Below, in pieces: positions 1 through 7,673 of a DNA stretch of 47,256 nt. The DNA comes from Anaerolineaceae bacterium UBA3924 (GTDB lineage: Bacteria > Chloroflexota > Anaerolineae > Anaerolineales > Anaerolineaceae). A model generated the notes under the pieces. It was given only the letters and a program-made list of their open reading frames with translations, was not told the DNA's origin and made no database searches. How positions within the stretch are numbered: position 1 is the stretch's first letter; each line of letters starts with the position of its first letter. A program made the position numbers and the translations under genes. Location of the stretch: positions 6,804 to 54,059 of the forward strand of contig DGEO01000021.1 of the NCBI GenBank assembly GCA_002385985.1, written 5' to 3'.

Positions 1-161
1 GACAAACGGATTTTCATTTGCTCATCAGCCGCGCCGCCAGGCGGCGGAGTGCACGGCATGTGCGGCTATCACGGCGCCCGCTCAGCTCTGCGGCGATTCT
101 TCCACATCGCCTCGGAGTGGTAGCCTGCCGGGATGACCTTCGTTTATGCCTCTCAGTCTGC

Positions 162-211
162 ATAGCCATACAAATCGATTATCACATCTGTGTGGCTATA
201 CGCAGTATAGC
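162..211. repeat. Overlapping inverted repeats upstream of PRC-barrel gene
   Basis: Arms at 162-170 and 191-199 can pair (9 bp, one G-T) around a 20-nt loop. The right arm also belongs to a second, perfect 7-bp hairpin GCTATAC-GCA-GTATAGC at 195-211. The two foldings exclude each other. They lie upstream of the TATAAT at 274, so they could be a protein-binding dyad rather than leader RNA. Function unknown. The rest of 1-303 holds no gene I can support. Confidence 0.4.
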
Positions 212-273
212 TGAAGGGAGACTCCCCATCTCCCCAGGGGATCTCCCGACTTACCTCGCCTCTTCCGGCTCCC

Positions 274-279
274 TATAAT
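274..279 (+). promoter_or_regulatory. -10 box for PRC-barrel gene
   Basis: A perfect TATAAT lies 24 nt before the start codon, with a weak TTACCT 17 nt upstream of it (251-256). The start would be near 286, giving a short leader with the strong ribosome site GAAGGAGG. Confidence 0.5.
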
Positions 280-303
280 CAAGGCGGATAGAAGGAGGAT
301 ATC

Positions 304-1050
304 ATGCATCTGTTATCCGACTTAAAACGCTACACCCTGAAAACGGCTGACGGCCAGCAGGGCAAGCTGGTGGACTGCCTTTTCGATGACACCCGCTGGA
401 TCGTCCGTTACCTCGCAGTCGATTTCAACCAGCGCACCCACCTGATCTCGCCCCGTGCGGCCGGCCTGCCCGACACAACCGAAGAGCAGATCCCCTTACC
501 GGTGACCGGGGACTCGGTGGCCGGTGGACCGGTGTATGACCCTTCCGCCGGCCTTACTCGCTCGTTGGAAACCAGTCTTCACGATTACTTTCAGTGGCCC
601 TATTACTGGGAGGAGGAGCAGGAGATCCCCTCCCACGCTCCCGGCGACCTGACCGGTGTTCCGCTGGTGGAAATGGAGTCACAGCGCAGGGAGCAGCTGG
701 AAGCCAGCGGAGAAGCATCCACACCCGGCGCTCCGCCGCTGCGCAGTTTTAACCGCGTGGCCGGCTTCACCCTGCAGGGACGCGACGGCACCATCGGCAG
801 ACTGGAGGATTTCATCGTCAACGATGAAAACTGGACGATCATGTACATGATCATTAACCTGGGCGGTCTGCTTTCCAATAAGCGGGTCATCGTGTCTCCC
901 AGTCTGGTCACATCCATCGACTGGGATCGCTCCGAGATGACCGTCGACCTGAAACAGCAAACCATCCACGACAGCCCGCCCTTCGATCCGGCCATGCTCA
1001 CCCGCGAGGATTTCGACAGCGAGCACCGGCGGTATTACGGGGAAGCCTGA
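304..1050 (+). CDS. Tandem PRC-barrel domain protein
   Basis: A 248-residue soluble protein with two PRC-barrel-like beta domains, at about residues 1-75 and 147-215. Both open with the usual pattern of a strand, a DG turn (ADGQQGK; RDGTIGR) and a following acidic strand (DDTRWIVRYLAV; NDENWTIMYMII). The stretch between them is acidic and Pro-rich and looks like a linker. PRC-barrel proteins serve as adaptor or electron-transfer-associated modules (photosynthetic reaction centre H subunit, RimM); stand-alone tandem forms are common in bacteria and mostly uncharacterised. The start is firm: GAAGGAGG lies 6 nt before ATG. It converges on the peptidase gene with only 6 nt between the stop codons. 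The domain call is reasonably sure; the cellular role is not known. Confidence 0.75.
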   Translation: MHLLSDLKRYTLKTADGQQGKLVDCLFDDTRWIVRYLAVDFNQRTHLISPRAAGLPDTTEEQIPLPVTGDSVAGGPVYDPSAGLTRSLETSLHDYFQWPYYWEEEQEIPSHAPGDLTGVPLVEMESQRREQLEASGEASTPGAPPLRSFNRVAGFTLQGRDGTIGRLEDFIVNDENWTIMYMIINLGGLLSNKRVIVSPSLVTSIDWDRSEMTVDLKQQTIHDSPPFDPAMLTREDFDSEHRRYYGEA

Positions 1051-1056
1051 GCCGGC

Positions 1057-2574
1057 TCAGGGCTGTGCGGTGAAGTACTCCGCCACCAGATCCTGAATAT
1101 CCGCCGTGGAGCGCTCGGCCAGCGTGTTGAAGAACGCATCTGATGTGAGCAGATCAGCCTGCCCGTAATGCTGCACCAGGTCGCTCAGCGTGCCGAAAAA
1201 GGCATCATCCCCGACGCGTTCGCGCAGATCCGCCAGGAACTTCGCTCCTCGCAGGTACACGCCGTTCCGGTAAGGGATATAGCCGCTGTAATCGTAGATC
1301 GAGCCATCCACCGGTCCTTCGGGCTGGTAGAAATCCACCCGCACCTGCTGCCACCAGGGGATGGCTTCCGGATGGTATTCCGCCAGGTACAGGTACTCAC
1401 TGTAAGTGCACAGCGCTTCATCCAGCCATGGCTCCAGCGCCTGATCGTTACCTACGGTCTCGTACCACCACTGGTGGGCGGTCTCGTGAACTGTGATGGA
1501 AATCAAATACGAACCCGGACTGCCGTCGTAGATGTTGAAAAACCCCTTGCTGAGGAAGAACAGCCCGCTGAACTCCATTCCATCCAGAAAATCGGCCTCC
1601 ACGATGGCCAGTGAATCGTGCGGGTAGGGCCCGTACAGGCGGGTGTACAGATCCAGCGCCTGCTGCGCATGCCGGAGAATGTCCGCCCCGGTGTTTCCTT
1701 CAAACGGGAAGGTGTACACCGCGATCGCCGTGCCTCCCTGTTCGCCATTGAAGACCCGGTATTCCGGGCTGGCAGAGAGCGAGAAGTTGCGTGCGCCTTT
1801 TAACTCATACCTCAGGTGCGTTCCCTCGCTCTGCGCTGGCGCGGAAGCGGCCACGACCAGGGTATCCGGAGCGTTGACCAGGGTCAAATCCACCACATAA
1901 TCGGCAGACTCATACACCTGATGCTCACCGTAGTACCAGGCATCGTGCAGCAGCCAGCCCTCCCCGGCTAGGTACGGCGGCAGGTAGGGATACCAGTCGA
2001 CCAGGTTTACCTGCCGTTCGGTGTAGCCGAACAGTTCCGGCCGCCGGTCATCGCCAGGCTCCGGTATTTCTGGCAGCTCAAGCTGGAACCGCAGCTCGAT
2101 CTCCAGACTTTCCCCTGGCTGGAGCGACGTACTCAGGCGGGCAGCCAGCCGGTTCTTTTCCAGCTCATATTCCGCCAGAGCTTCTCCCCCGGCTGTCAGC
2201 GACTCGAGGGAAAACACCCGCGAATAGCGGTTAGCCTCCACCGCGAACACCAGCTCGGACAGTGCTTCCCCGGTTGAATTGGTGTAGCGAATCACCTCAA
2301 CCACGCTGACGGCCTTCGCCAGATAATCCAGCCGGGCTTCAATCTGATACTGTGTGGGCACGCTCCGGGGAGGATCCACCGGCTCTTCTGAGGGTGCTGT
2401 GGTCTCTGTCACCTCAGGCGTGCTGGCCTGTGTCTCCGCCGGTACCTCAGTGATTGTAACCGGTGTGCCTTCTACCTCAGGGCTGGCACTACTGCAGCCG
2501 GTCAGACCTGTGATGAGTATCAGAACGACGATCAGGCGTGTGACAATGCGGCTGGAATGTTCAGAGCAGGGCAT
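1057..2574 (-). CDS. M1-family metallopeptidase, lipoprotein
   Basis: A 505-residue zinc aminopeptidase-like protein anchored outside the membrane. The N terminus has a hydrophobic segment ending in a lipobox LTGC with Cys27, followed by a Thr/Glu/Pro-rich linker. The catalytic zinc motif is complete: HETAH with H363, E364, H367, then 18 residues to E386. A GMEFSG segment stands where M1 enzymes carry the GAMEN exopeptidase motif. M1 members remove N-terminal residues from peptides; at the cell surface this would feed peptide use. I chose the ATG at 2574 rather than the upstream start at 2619, because it lies exactly 6 nt after a TATAAT and opens directly onto the signal peptide. The mRNA would then be leaderless. 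It is transcribed alone. Confidence 0.87.
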   Translation of the reverse strand: MPCSEHSSRIVTRLIVVLILITGLTGCSSASPEVEGTPVTITEVPAETQASTPEVTETTAPSEEPVDPPRSVPTQYQIEARLDYLAKAVSVVEVIRYTNSTGEALSELVFAVEANRYSRVFSLESLTAGGEALAEYELEKNRLAARLSTSLQPGESLEIELRFQLELPEIPEPGDDRRPELFGYTERQVNLVDWYPYLPPYLAGEGWLLHDAWYYGEHQVYESADYVVDLTLVNAPDTLVVAASAPAQSEGTHLRYELKGARNFSLSASPEYRVFNGEQGGTAIAVYTFPFEGNTGADILRHAQQALDLYTRLYGPYPHDSLAIVEADFLDGMEFSGLFFLSKGFFNIYDGSPGSYLISITVHETAHQWWYETVGNDQALEPWLDEALCTYSEYLYLAEYHPEAIPWWQQVRVDFYQPEGPVDGSIYDYSGYIPYRNGVYLRGAKFLADLRERVGDDAFFGTLSDLVQHYGQADLLTSDAFFNTLAERSTADIQDLVAEYFTAQP

Positions 2575-2580
2575 ACCCTG

Positions 2581-2586
2581 ATTATA
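2581..2586 (-). promoter_or_regulatory. -10 box giving a leaderless M1 peptidase mRNA
   Basis: On the minus strand TATAAT is followed by CAGGGT and then the ATG, so transcription would begin at or next to the start codon. No -35 match is visible. The surrounding 15-mer recurs exactly before the GH13 gene. Confidence 0.55.
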
Positions 2587-2650
2587 CCGGGATCGGCGGT
2601 CCAGCCTCCGGCAGATCAATTCTTCGGGGCAGCCTGTCTACCCCTTGTTC

Positions 2651-2881
2651 TTACTGAACCATGGTATATGAGATGCCACCCGATGCTTTTGGTTTCAGGG
2701 TGACCTGCCAGGAAATGATCCTCTGACCCGCGACCTGTACCCGGACTTCGGCAATGTCGTAGTTTTGAGAAATTCTTTCATACCGGGCGTTGGCGTATCC
2801 GACAGCTGCCTGCATCGCCTGCTCAAGCGACAGAGATGATTCACCGGTGAGCTTTTCTGCGAAACGGATAGAAGCGTCCAT
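2651..2881 (-). CDS. Dodecin-like small protein
   Basis: A 76-residue protein. It begins with a helix-forming segment, then a pattern resembling dodecin: a long helix (about residues 18-35), a strand (IAEVRVQVAG) and a final strand ISWQVTLKPKA that closely matches the dodecin C-terminal strand. Dodecins form small dodecamers that bind flavin or CoA. The tryptophan normally used for flavin stacking is not at its expected place here, so flavin binding is doubtful. I chose the ATG at 2881 because GGAG lies 6 nt upstream on the minus strand; the alternative start at 2911 is a TTG without a ribosome site. It follows the M50 protease gene by 30 nt and is probably cotranscribed with it. Confidence 0.5.
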   Translation of the reverse strand: MDASIRFAEKLTGESSLSLEQAMQAAVGYANARYERISQNYDIAEVRVQVAGQRIISWQVTLKPKASGGISYTMVQ

Positions 2882-2911
2882 TATTATCTCCGTGTAAATA
2901 ATGCTCGTCAA

Positions 2912-4087
2912 TTACTGCCTTTCGGTCTGCAGCTGAAGCCAGCGAATGATGTCCTGCTGGCTCAGAACGCCGATCAACCGGCCCTGCTCCATCACCGGAA
3001 GCTGGCTGGCCTTTGACTGGGAAAGCTTTCTTAACGCCTCGCTGGCATCTTCATCGGGATAGACCACCTCCACTTGCTCCAAAGGGGTCATGATATCAGC
3101 AGCGGTAACCGACGGCCACTGTTCCCGGTTGAGATTGCGGACATCGGCGCGGGATAGAAAACCGGCCAGCCGATCGCCCGCAATTACCGGGAAAGTGCGC
3201 TCGTCAGATCCAAGCATGAACTGGTCCACGACAGCGTCGATTGTCAGACGTGCATCCACGAACTGGCTGTCAGTTTTCATCAGCCGGGAAACCGGCACGC
3301 CCTCCAGCATGTCGGTGATAACCGACTGCTGGTAGCTCTGGCTGGCAGCATTGTTCAGGAACCAGCCGATAAAGGCCAGCCAGATGCCGCCCACCGCCCC
3401 CCTGCCCAGCAGGGGGACATTGAACCCGAACACCATGGCGAACCCGGCCAGAATGAACAGCCAGGCGACCACCTGCCCAAACCGTGCAGCCCACTGCGTC
3501 GCCAGAGAGAAGTTGCGGGTGACTGCCCAGATCACTGACCGAAGCACCCTGCCCCCGTCCAGCGGGAAACCCGGTATCAGGTTGAACACGGCCAGCAGAA
3601 GGTTCACCGGCCCCAGCCAGAACAGCAGCGTCTGGAATGGATCCATCTGAGCCAGTACCAGGATCGGATTGAAGTCCGATCCCGGTCTTTCCAGCCCCAG
3701 CAGGCCCGCGCCAAGAAAAGCGGCGCCCAGCAGAAAGCTGGTCAGCGGGCCGACGAAAGAGATCCAGAAATCCGCTTTGGGGGTGGCCGGTTCGCGTTCG
3801 ATGTTCGAAACCCCGCCGAACAGGAACAGCCGGATCTGGTGCACCTCCAGCCCGCTGGCTTTAGCGGCCAGTGAATGCGCCAGTTCGTGAGCCAGAATGG
3901 AAACGAAAAACAGCAACGAGGCCGCCAATCCGGTTCCCCATCGAAGCCCAGGGCTCCAGTCCGGATGCATGGAGGGGAAGTAGCTCCCGGCCAGGTTCCA
4001 GGTGACAAGGAACAATATTACCAGCCAGCTCCAATCCAGGATGATCCGAATACCGAATAATCGCCCAAGTTTGATACCGCTCTGCAT
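2912..4087 (-). CDS. M50B site-2-type zinc protease with CBS pair
   Basis: A 391-residue integral membrane metalloprotease. The N-terminal two thirds have about six membrane segments. They include the zinc motif HELAH (H67, E68, H71) and the second conserved motif NLIPGFPLDGGR, which carries the third zinc ligand Asp. The C-terminal 130 residues are a tandem CBS pair that normally senses adenine nucleotides. Proteins of this SpoIVFB-like class cut membrane-bound substrates such as anti-sigma factors; no obvious substrate gene lies nearby. I took the ATG at 4087, which has AGAGGA upstream at good spacing, over a GTG at 4144. It is probably cotranscribed with the small gene downstream. The family call is very sure. 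Confidence 0.9.
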   Translation of the reverse strand: MQSGIKLGRLFGIRIILDWSWLVILFLVTWNLAGSYFPSMHPDWSPGLRWGTGLAASLLFFVSILAHELAHSLAAKASGLEVHQIRLFLFGGVSNIEREPATPKADFWISFVGPLTSFLLGAAFLGAGLLGLERPGSDFNPILVLAQMDPFQTLLFWLGPVNLLLAVFNLIPGFPLDGGRVLRSVIWAVTRNFSLATQWAARFGQVVAWLFILAGFAMVFGFNVPLLGRGAVGGIWLAFIGWFLNNAASQSYQQSVITDMLEGVPVSRLMKTDSQFVDARLTIDAVVDQFMLGSDERTFPVIAGDRLAGFLSRADVRNLNREQWPSVTAADIMTPLEQVEVVYPDEDASEALRKLSQSKASQLPVMEQGRLIGVLSQQDIIRWLQLQTERQ

Positions 4088-4266
4088 AAACCATCCTCTC
4101 TGGACCGCACTGAATCCCCTCACTGCCGGTTCGTGGGGTGCCACTTCACTATAAACGCCGGGGCCAGCTTGATCAACGGGGATTGTCCCTCGTAAAGGTA
4201 GGGATATTCCCTAGTCAACACGATTCCAGCCCACCCGCCTTTCGACGCGAGAGCCGTGGCCCGTGT

Positions 4267-4295
4267 TTGACACTCGCTGTGTTTCCCTGTAGACT
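4267..4295 (+). promoter_or_regulatory. Sigma70-type promoter of the solute operon
   Basis: A perfect TTGACA (4267-4272) stands 17 bp from TAGACT (4290-4295, four of six matches). The predicted start is near 4302, about 60 nt before the glycoside hydrolase gene. It is one of the two best-formed promoters in the window. Confidence 0.6.
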
Positions 4296-4364
4296 TCTTA
4301 AGGGGTCCAGAGGCTGGCTACATACCGCCCCTCCGCCTCAGTACAGACGATTCGGAAAGCCCTT

Positions 4365-6128
4365 ATGCAAACCACGCTTTATCTCAATCTGCTTCGCAAC
4401 CATATCGATCTGACCCAGGTTCCGTTCAGCGATCGGGGTTCCCGCCTGCTGGTGTTCCAGACTCCGAAAAAGAAATCCCTTTTCGTCAAGCTGGCCGAGC
4501 GTTTGACTGGCATTGAGCCGGGCATCGAAGCCTACCTGCGCAGGCCGCCGTTTATCCATGACCTCTGTTTCACGGATGCCGAGGGTGAACCGCTGGATTT
4601 TGAAGTCATCACCCACCCGCATGTGGTCTATTTCCAGACCAGACTGGGTGAGATCGCACTGGTATTCCAGGACCGGCGCACGCTCTCTTTCGGCCTGCCC
4701 GCTGACCAGACCATCGGACTTCGCTTTGTAATATCACCAGAGTTCTGGCAGGCATCCGAATCTGGCGGCACTTTCAAGTACGTGCGCAATGCCTCCTACA
4801 CCTCCAACGGTGAAGTGGTCGAGAACTCCATCCATCCCCAGCGGGACGGCTACCGCGTGGATTTCATGGTCAAGACTTCCGTTGACACCGCCATAACCAT
4901 TCATATCAGCCCGGAACTGGATACCCAGCACCCGGTGCTTCCGTTTTCATCGGCCTATTCCAACGCCGAGACCCGGTGGAAAAGCTGGTTCGAGCGCGTA
5001 CCGCCGGTGTCCAACCGGTTTGCGAAAACCTACGCCTATGCCTGGTGGGTCATGGCCAATAATCTGATCAGCCCCCAGGGCAAGGTGATCTACGAGGCCA
5101 TGATGCCCTCCAAAATCACCTATGTGGGCCTGTGGCTGTGGGACAACGCCATGCACTCGCTGGCCTACCGCCACATCGACAGCGACATCGCCCGCAATCA
5201 GATCCGCGCCATGCTGGCTCACCAGCTGCCCAACGGCATGCTGCCTGACGCCATTTACGACGAGGGCGTGGTCGCCACTATCGACCACCCGATTTCTGCT
5301 GAAGTCACCAAACCTCCCATCCTGGCCTGGGCGGCCATGAAGCTTCACGAGACCGATCCGGACATCGAGTTCCTGAAGGAAATCTACATCCCGCTCATCC
5401 GGCTGAACGCCTGGTGGTTCACCATGAACGACGATGATGATGACGGCCTCATGCAGTACAACCACCCGTACTCCTCCGGCGCGGACGATTCGCCGCTCTG
5501 GGATTACGGCATGCCGGTTGAGTCCCCGGACCTCAACACTTACATCTGCATCCAGATGCAGGCCCTGGCGGAAATTGCCGAAGCCATCGGCCTGGACCAG
5601 GAAGCCACCATGTGGCGCAGGAGAGCCTCCGCGCTGGTGCGCCGGATGATCAAGGACTTCTGGGATGAGGATGCCGGTGTCTTCTGGGCCTACCACCAGG
5701 ACGAGCACATCCCGGTGCTGACTCCCTTCAACCTCTTCCCGCTGTGGACCGGGCTGCTGCCTGAGAAAATAAACGAGCGCCTGATCGCCTGTCTTACCGA
5801 CCCCAGACTCTTCTGGGGAGATTACGTCATCCCCACCGTCGCCTTCAACGACCCGCACTTTAGCCCCATCACCATGTGGCGCGGGCCGATCTGGACCAAC
5901 ATCAACTATTTCTTCATCGAAGCGCTCCGGAAGGTTGGCAAATGCGATCTGGCAAAAACCATCCGGGATAAAACGCTTGAGATGATGATGAAGCATGACG
6001 ATATTTTTGAATTTTACAACCCGATTACCGGTGAGCCGCCGGAAACCGCTGCCCATATCTTCGGCTGGAGCTCGGCGGTGTTTATCGATCTGGCCATACA
6101 GGCCAGCCAGGAAGAGGGGGCTGATTAA
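4365..6128 (+). CDS. (alpha/alpha)6-barrel glycoside hydrolase (GH63/GH37-like)
   Basis: A 587-residue cytosolic protein without a signal peptide. Residues 1-200 are beta-rich; residues about 215-580 have the repeated helices of the MGH1/GH63 (alpha/alpha)6 barrel. Conserved landmarks are WLWDNAM (D260), SPLWDYGMP (D380, the expected general acid position), WRGPIW (505-510) and a late FGWSSA segment. Relatives include trehalase, mannosyl- and glucosylglycerate hydrolases and YgjK. It is the first gene of an operon with a GT20 synthase only 2 nt downstream. The likeliest job is therefore hydrolysis or trimming of the solute made by the following genes, perhaps as a trehalase. The classical GH37 signatures are not evident, so the substrate is open. 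Confidence 0.75.
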   Translation: MQTTLYLNLLRNHIDLTQVPFSDRGSRLLVFQTPKKKSLFVKLAERLTGIEPGIEAYLRRPPFIHDLCFTDAEGEPLDFEVITHPHVVYFQTRLGEIALVFQDRRTLSFGLPADQTIGLRFVISPEFWQASESGGTFKYVRNASYTSNGEVVENSIHPQRDGYRVDFMVKTSVDTAITIHISPELDTQHPVLPFSSAYSNAETRWKSWFERVPPVSNRFAKTYAYAWWVMANNLISPQGKVIYEAMMPSKITYVGLWLWDNAMHSLAYRHIDSDIARNQIRAMLAHQLPNGMLPDAIYDEGVVATIDHPISAEVTKPPILAWAAMKLHETDPDIEFLKEIYIPLIRLNAWWFTMNDDDDDGLMQYNHPYSSGADDSPLWDYGMPVESPDLNTYICIQMQALAEIAEAIGLDQEATMWRRRASALVRRMIKDFWDEDAGVFWAYHQDEHIPVLTPFNLFPLWTGLLPEKINERLIACLTDPRLFWGDYVIPTVAFNDPHFSPITMWRGPIWTNINYFFIEALRKVGKCDLAKTIRDKTLEMMMKHDDIFEFYNPITGEPPETAAHIFGWSSAVFIDLAIQASQEEGAD

Positions 6129-6130
6129 CC

Positions 6131-7660
6131 ATGACTGTTCAGGCCGCTGATCGTGACGATGACCTGGATTGCCCGGAGAAGAACAACGCGCAGATCATCG
6201 ACCGCTCCCTGATCATTGTTTCCAACCGGGCGCCGATGAGCCTGTCTCGGGATGAATCGGGCCAGATCACCTTCCAGCGCGGTTCCGGAGGTCTGGTCAC
6301 AGCCCTGATGGGCCTGGTTCAGAACATCGACGCTTCATGGATAGCCGCGGCCGAGTCGGATGTGGAGCGGGAATGGCACTACGGTCGGGTCTCTCTGCTG
6401 GATGAGGAGCACACCATCCAGCTCCGCTTCATCCGCCCGGGAGAAGAGGAATACGACCGCTACTACAACCAGATTTCGAATCCATTGATCTGGTTCCTGC
6501 AGCATTCCATGTGGGATGTGGTCACCTCTCCCACCATCACCGCGGAGACCTGGGCCGCCTGGGAGCAGGGCTATGTTCCCGTCAACCGCCAGTTTGCCGA
6601 GGCCGTCGCTGAACAGATCAAACAGTCTCGCCAGCGCACGCTGGTCATGTTCCAGGATTACCACCTGTACCTGGCTCCCCGGGTCCTGCGGCAGATTCTG
6701 GGTCCGCAGCGCATGCAGAATCACATCCTGACACACTTCGTCCACATCCCCTGGCCCGGATCGGAGGACTGGGGCATCCTCCCGCCGGGGATGCGTCAGG
6801 CGATCCTGGAAGGCCTGTGCGCCAACGACGTGGTGGGCTTCCAGACCCGCGAGGATGCGCTCAACTTCATCCGGTCGGTGGAGTCGCACCTGCCGCGAAG
6901 CCATGTGAACTTTAGCCGCGGGCGGATCTGGTACCGCAATCACGCCACCTATGTCCGGGACTTCCCCATCTCCATCGATGTCGACGCCCTCAAGCAGCTG
7001 GCCCTGAGCGAGCGGGTGGCCAGCCACCGCCAGCAGCTCGAAGATTTCGTCCAGGGACGCCAGCTTATCGTGCGCATCGACCGCACAGAGCCCAGCAAGA
7101 ACATCGCCCGCGGGTTCCAGGCCTATGAGAGCATGCTGGAGATGTACCCCGAGCACTGCGGCAGCGTGCAGTTTGTCGCCATACTGGTGCCCTCCCGCCT
7201 GAAGGTGGAGGAATACCAGTCCTACCTGGATGACCTCATGGCTGCCGCCGGCAGGGTGAACGCCCGCTTCGGCACCAGCGACTGGGAACCGGTCCGGGTG
7301 CTGCTGGGCGAGGACTACGATCGCGCCATTGCCGCGCTGCAGCTGTACGACGTGCTCCTGGTGAATGCCATCGCCGACGGGATGAACCTGGTGGCCAAGG
7401 AAGGCCCGGTGGTCAACCAGCGCGACGGCGTGCTGATCCTCTCCGAGCGCGCCGGAGCCAGGCAGCAGATGGAGCCCGGCGCGACCATCATCTCGCCCTG
7501 TGATGTATTTGGAACCGCCAACGCCCTGCATCAGGCGCTGATCATGCCAGCCGAAATTCGCCGCGAGCGCGCCCTTCGTCTTCGCAAGATCGTCGAGGAG
7601 GCCGATGTGAACGACTGGTTCTGCGAGCAGCTGTCCACCATTTCCCAGCTGTTCGGGTAA
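6131..7660 (+). CDS. otsA: GT20 trehalose-6-phosphate synthase-like enzyme
   Basis: A 509-residue retaining glycosyltransferase of family GT20. Family members join a nucleotide-activated glucose to glucose 6-phosphate or related acceptors. Landmarks: VSNRAP at the N terminus, GSGGLVTAL (nucleotide-sugar loop), QDYHLYLAP, HIPWPGSE, GFQTRED, the donor-site Arg and Lys (R318, K323), VPSRLKVEEY and DGMNLVAKE (D416). Two places depart from E. coli OtsA. The usual RLDYxKG loop reads RTEPSKN, and the acceptor-side LWPxFHY segment reads IWFLQH. Similar loops occur, as I recall, in actinobacterial OtsA-like and pseudoglycosyltransferase proteins. The product could be trehalose 6-phosphate or another phosphorylated disaccharide. 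The nearby phosphatase gene supports a phosphorylated product. The first 25 residues are an acidic extension. Confidence 0.82.
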   Translation: MTVQAADRDDDLDCPEKNNAQIIDRSLIIVSNRAPMSLSRDESGQITFQRGSGGLVTALMGLVQNIDASWIAAAESDVEREWHYGRVSLLDEEHTIQLRFIRPGEEEYDRYYNQISNPLIWFLQHSMWDVVTSPTITAETWAAWEQGYVPVNRQFAEAVAEQIKQSRQRTLVMFQDYHLYLAPRVLRQILGPQRMQNHILTHFVHIPWPGSEDWGILPPGMRQAILEGLCANDVVGFQTREDALNFIRSVESHLPRSHVNFSRGRIWYRNHATYVRDFPISIDVDALKQLALSERVASHRQQLEDFVQGRQLIVRIDRTEPSKNIARGFQAYESMLEMYPEHCGSVQFVAILVPSRLKVEEYQSYLDDLMAAAGRVNARFGTSDWEPVRVLLGEDYDRAIAALQLYDVLLVNAIADGMNLVAKEGPVVNQRDGVLILSERAGARQQMEPGATIISPCDVFGTANALHQALIMPAEIRRERALRLRKIVEEADVNDWFCEQLSTISQLFG

Positions 7661-7673
7661 ATAAGGGGGCACC

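Noticed and set aside
18..278. 86-codon plus-strand frame at the left edge
   Set aside because: Composition is Arg/Ser/Leu-rich without a domain, no ribosome site precedes it, and it runs over the hairpins and the promoter of the next gene.
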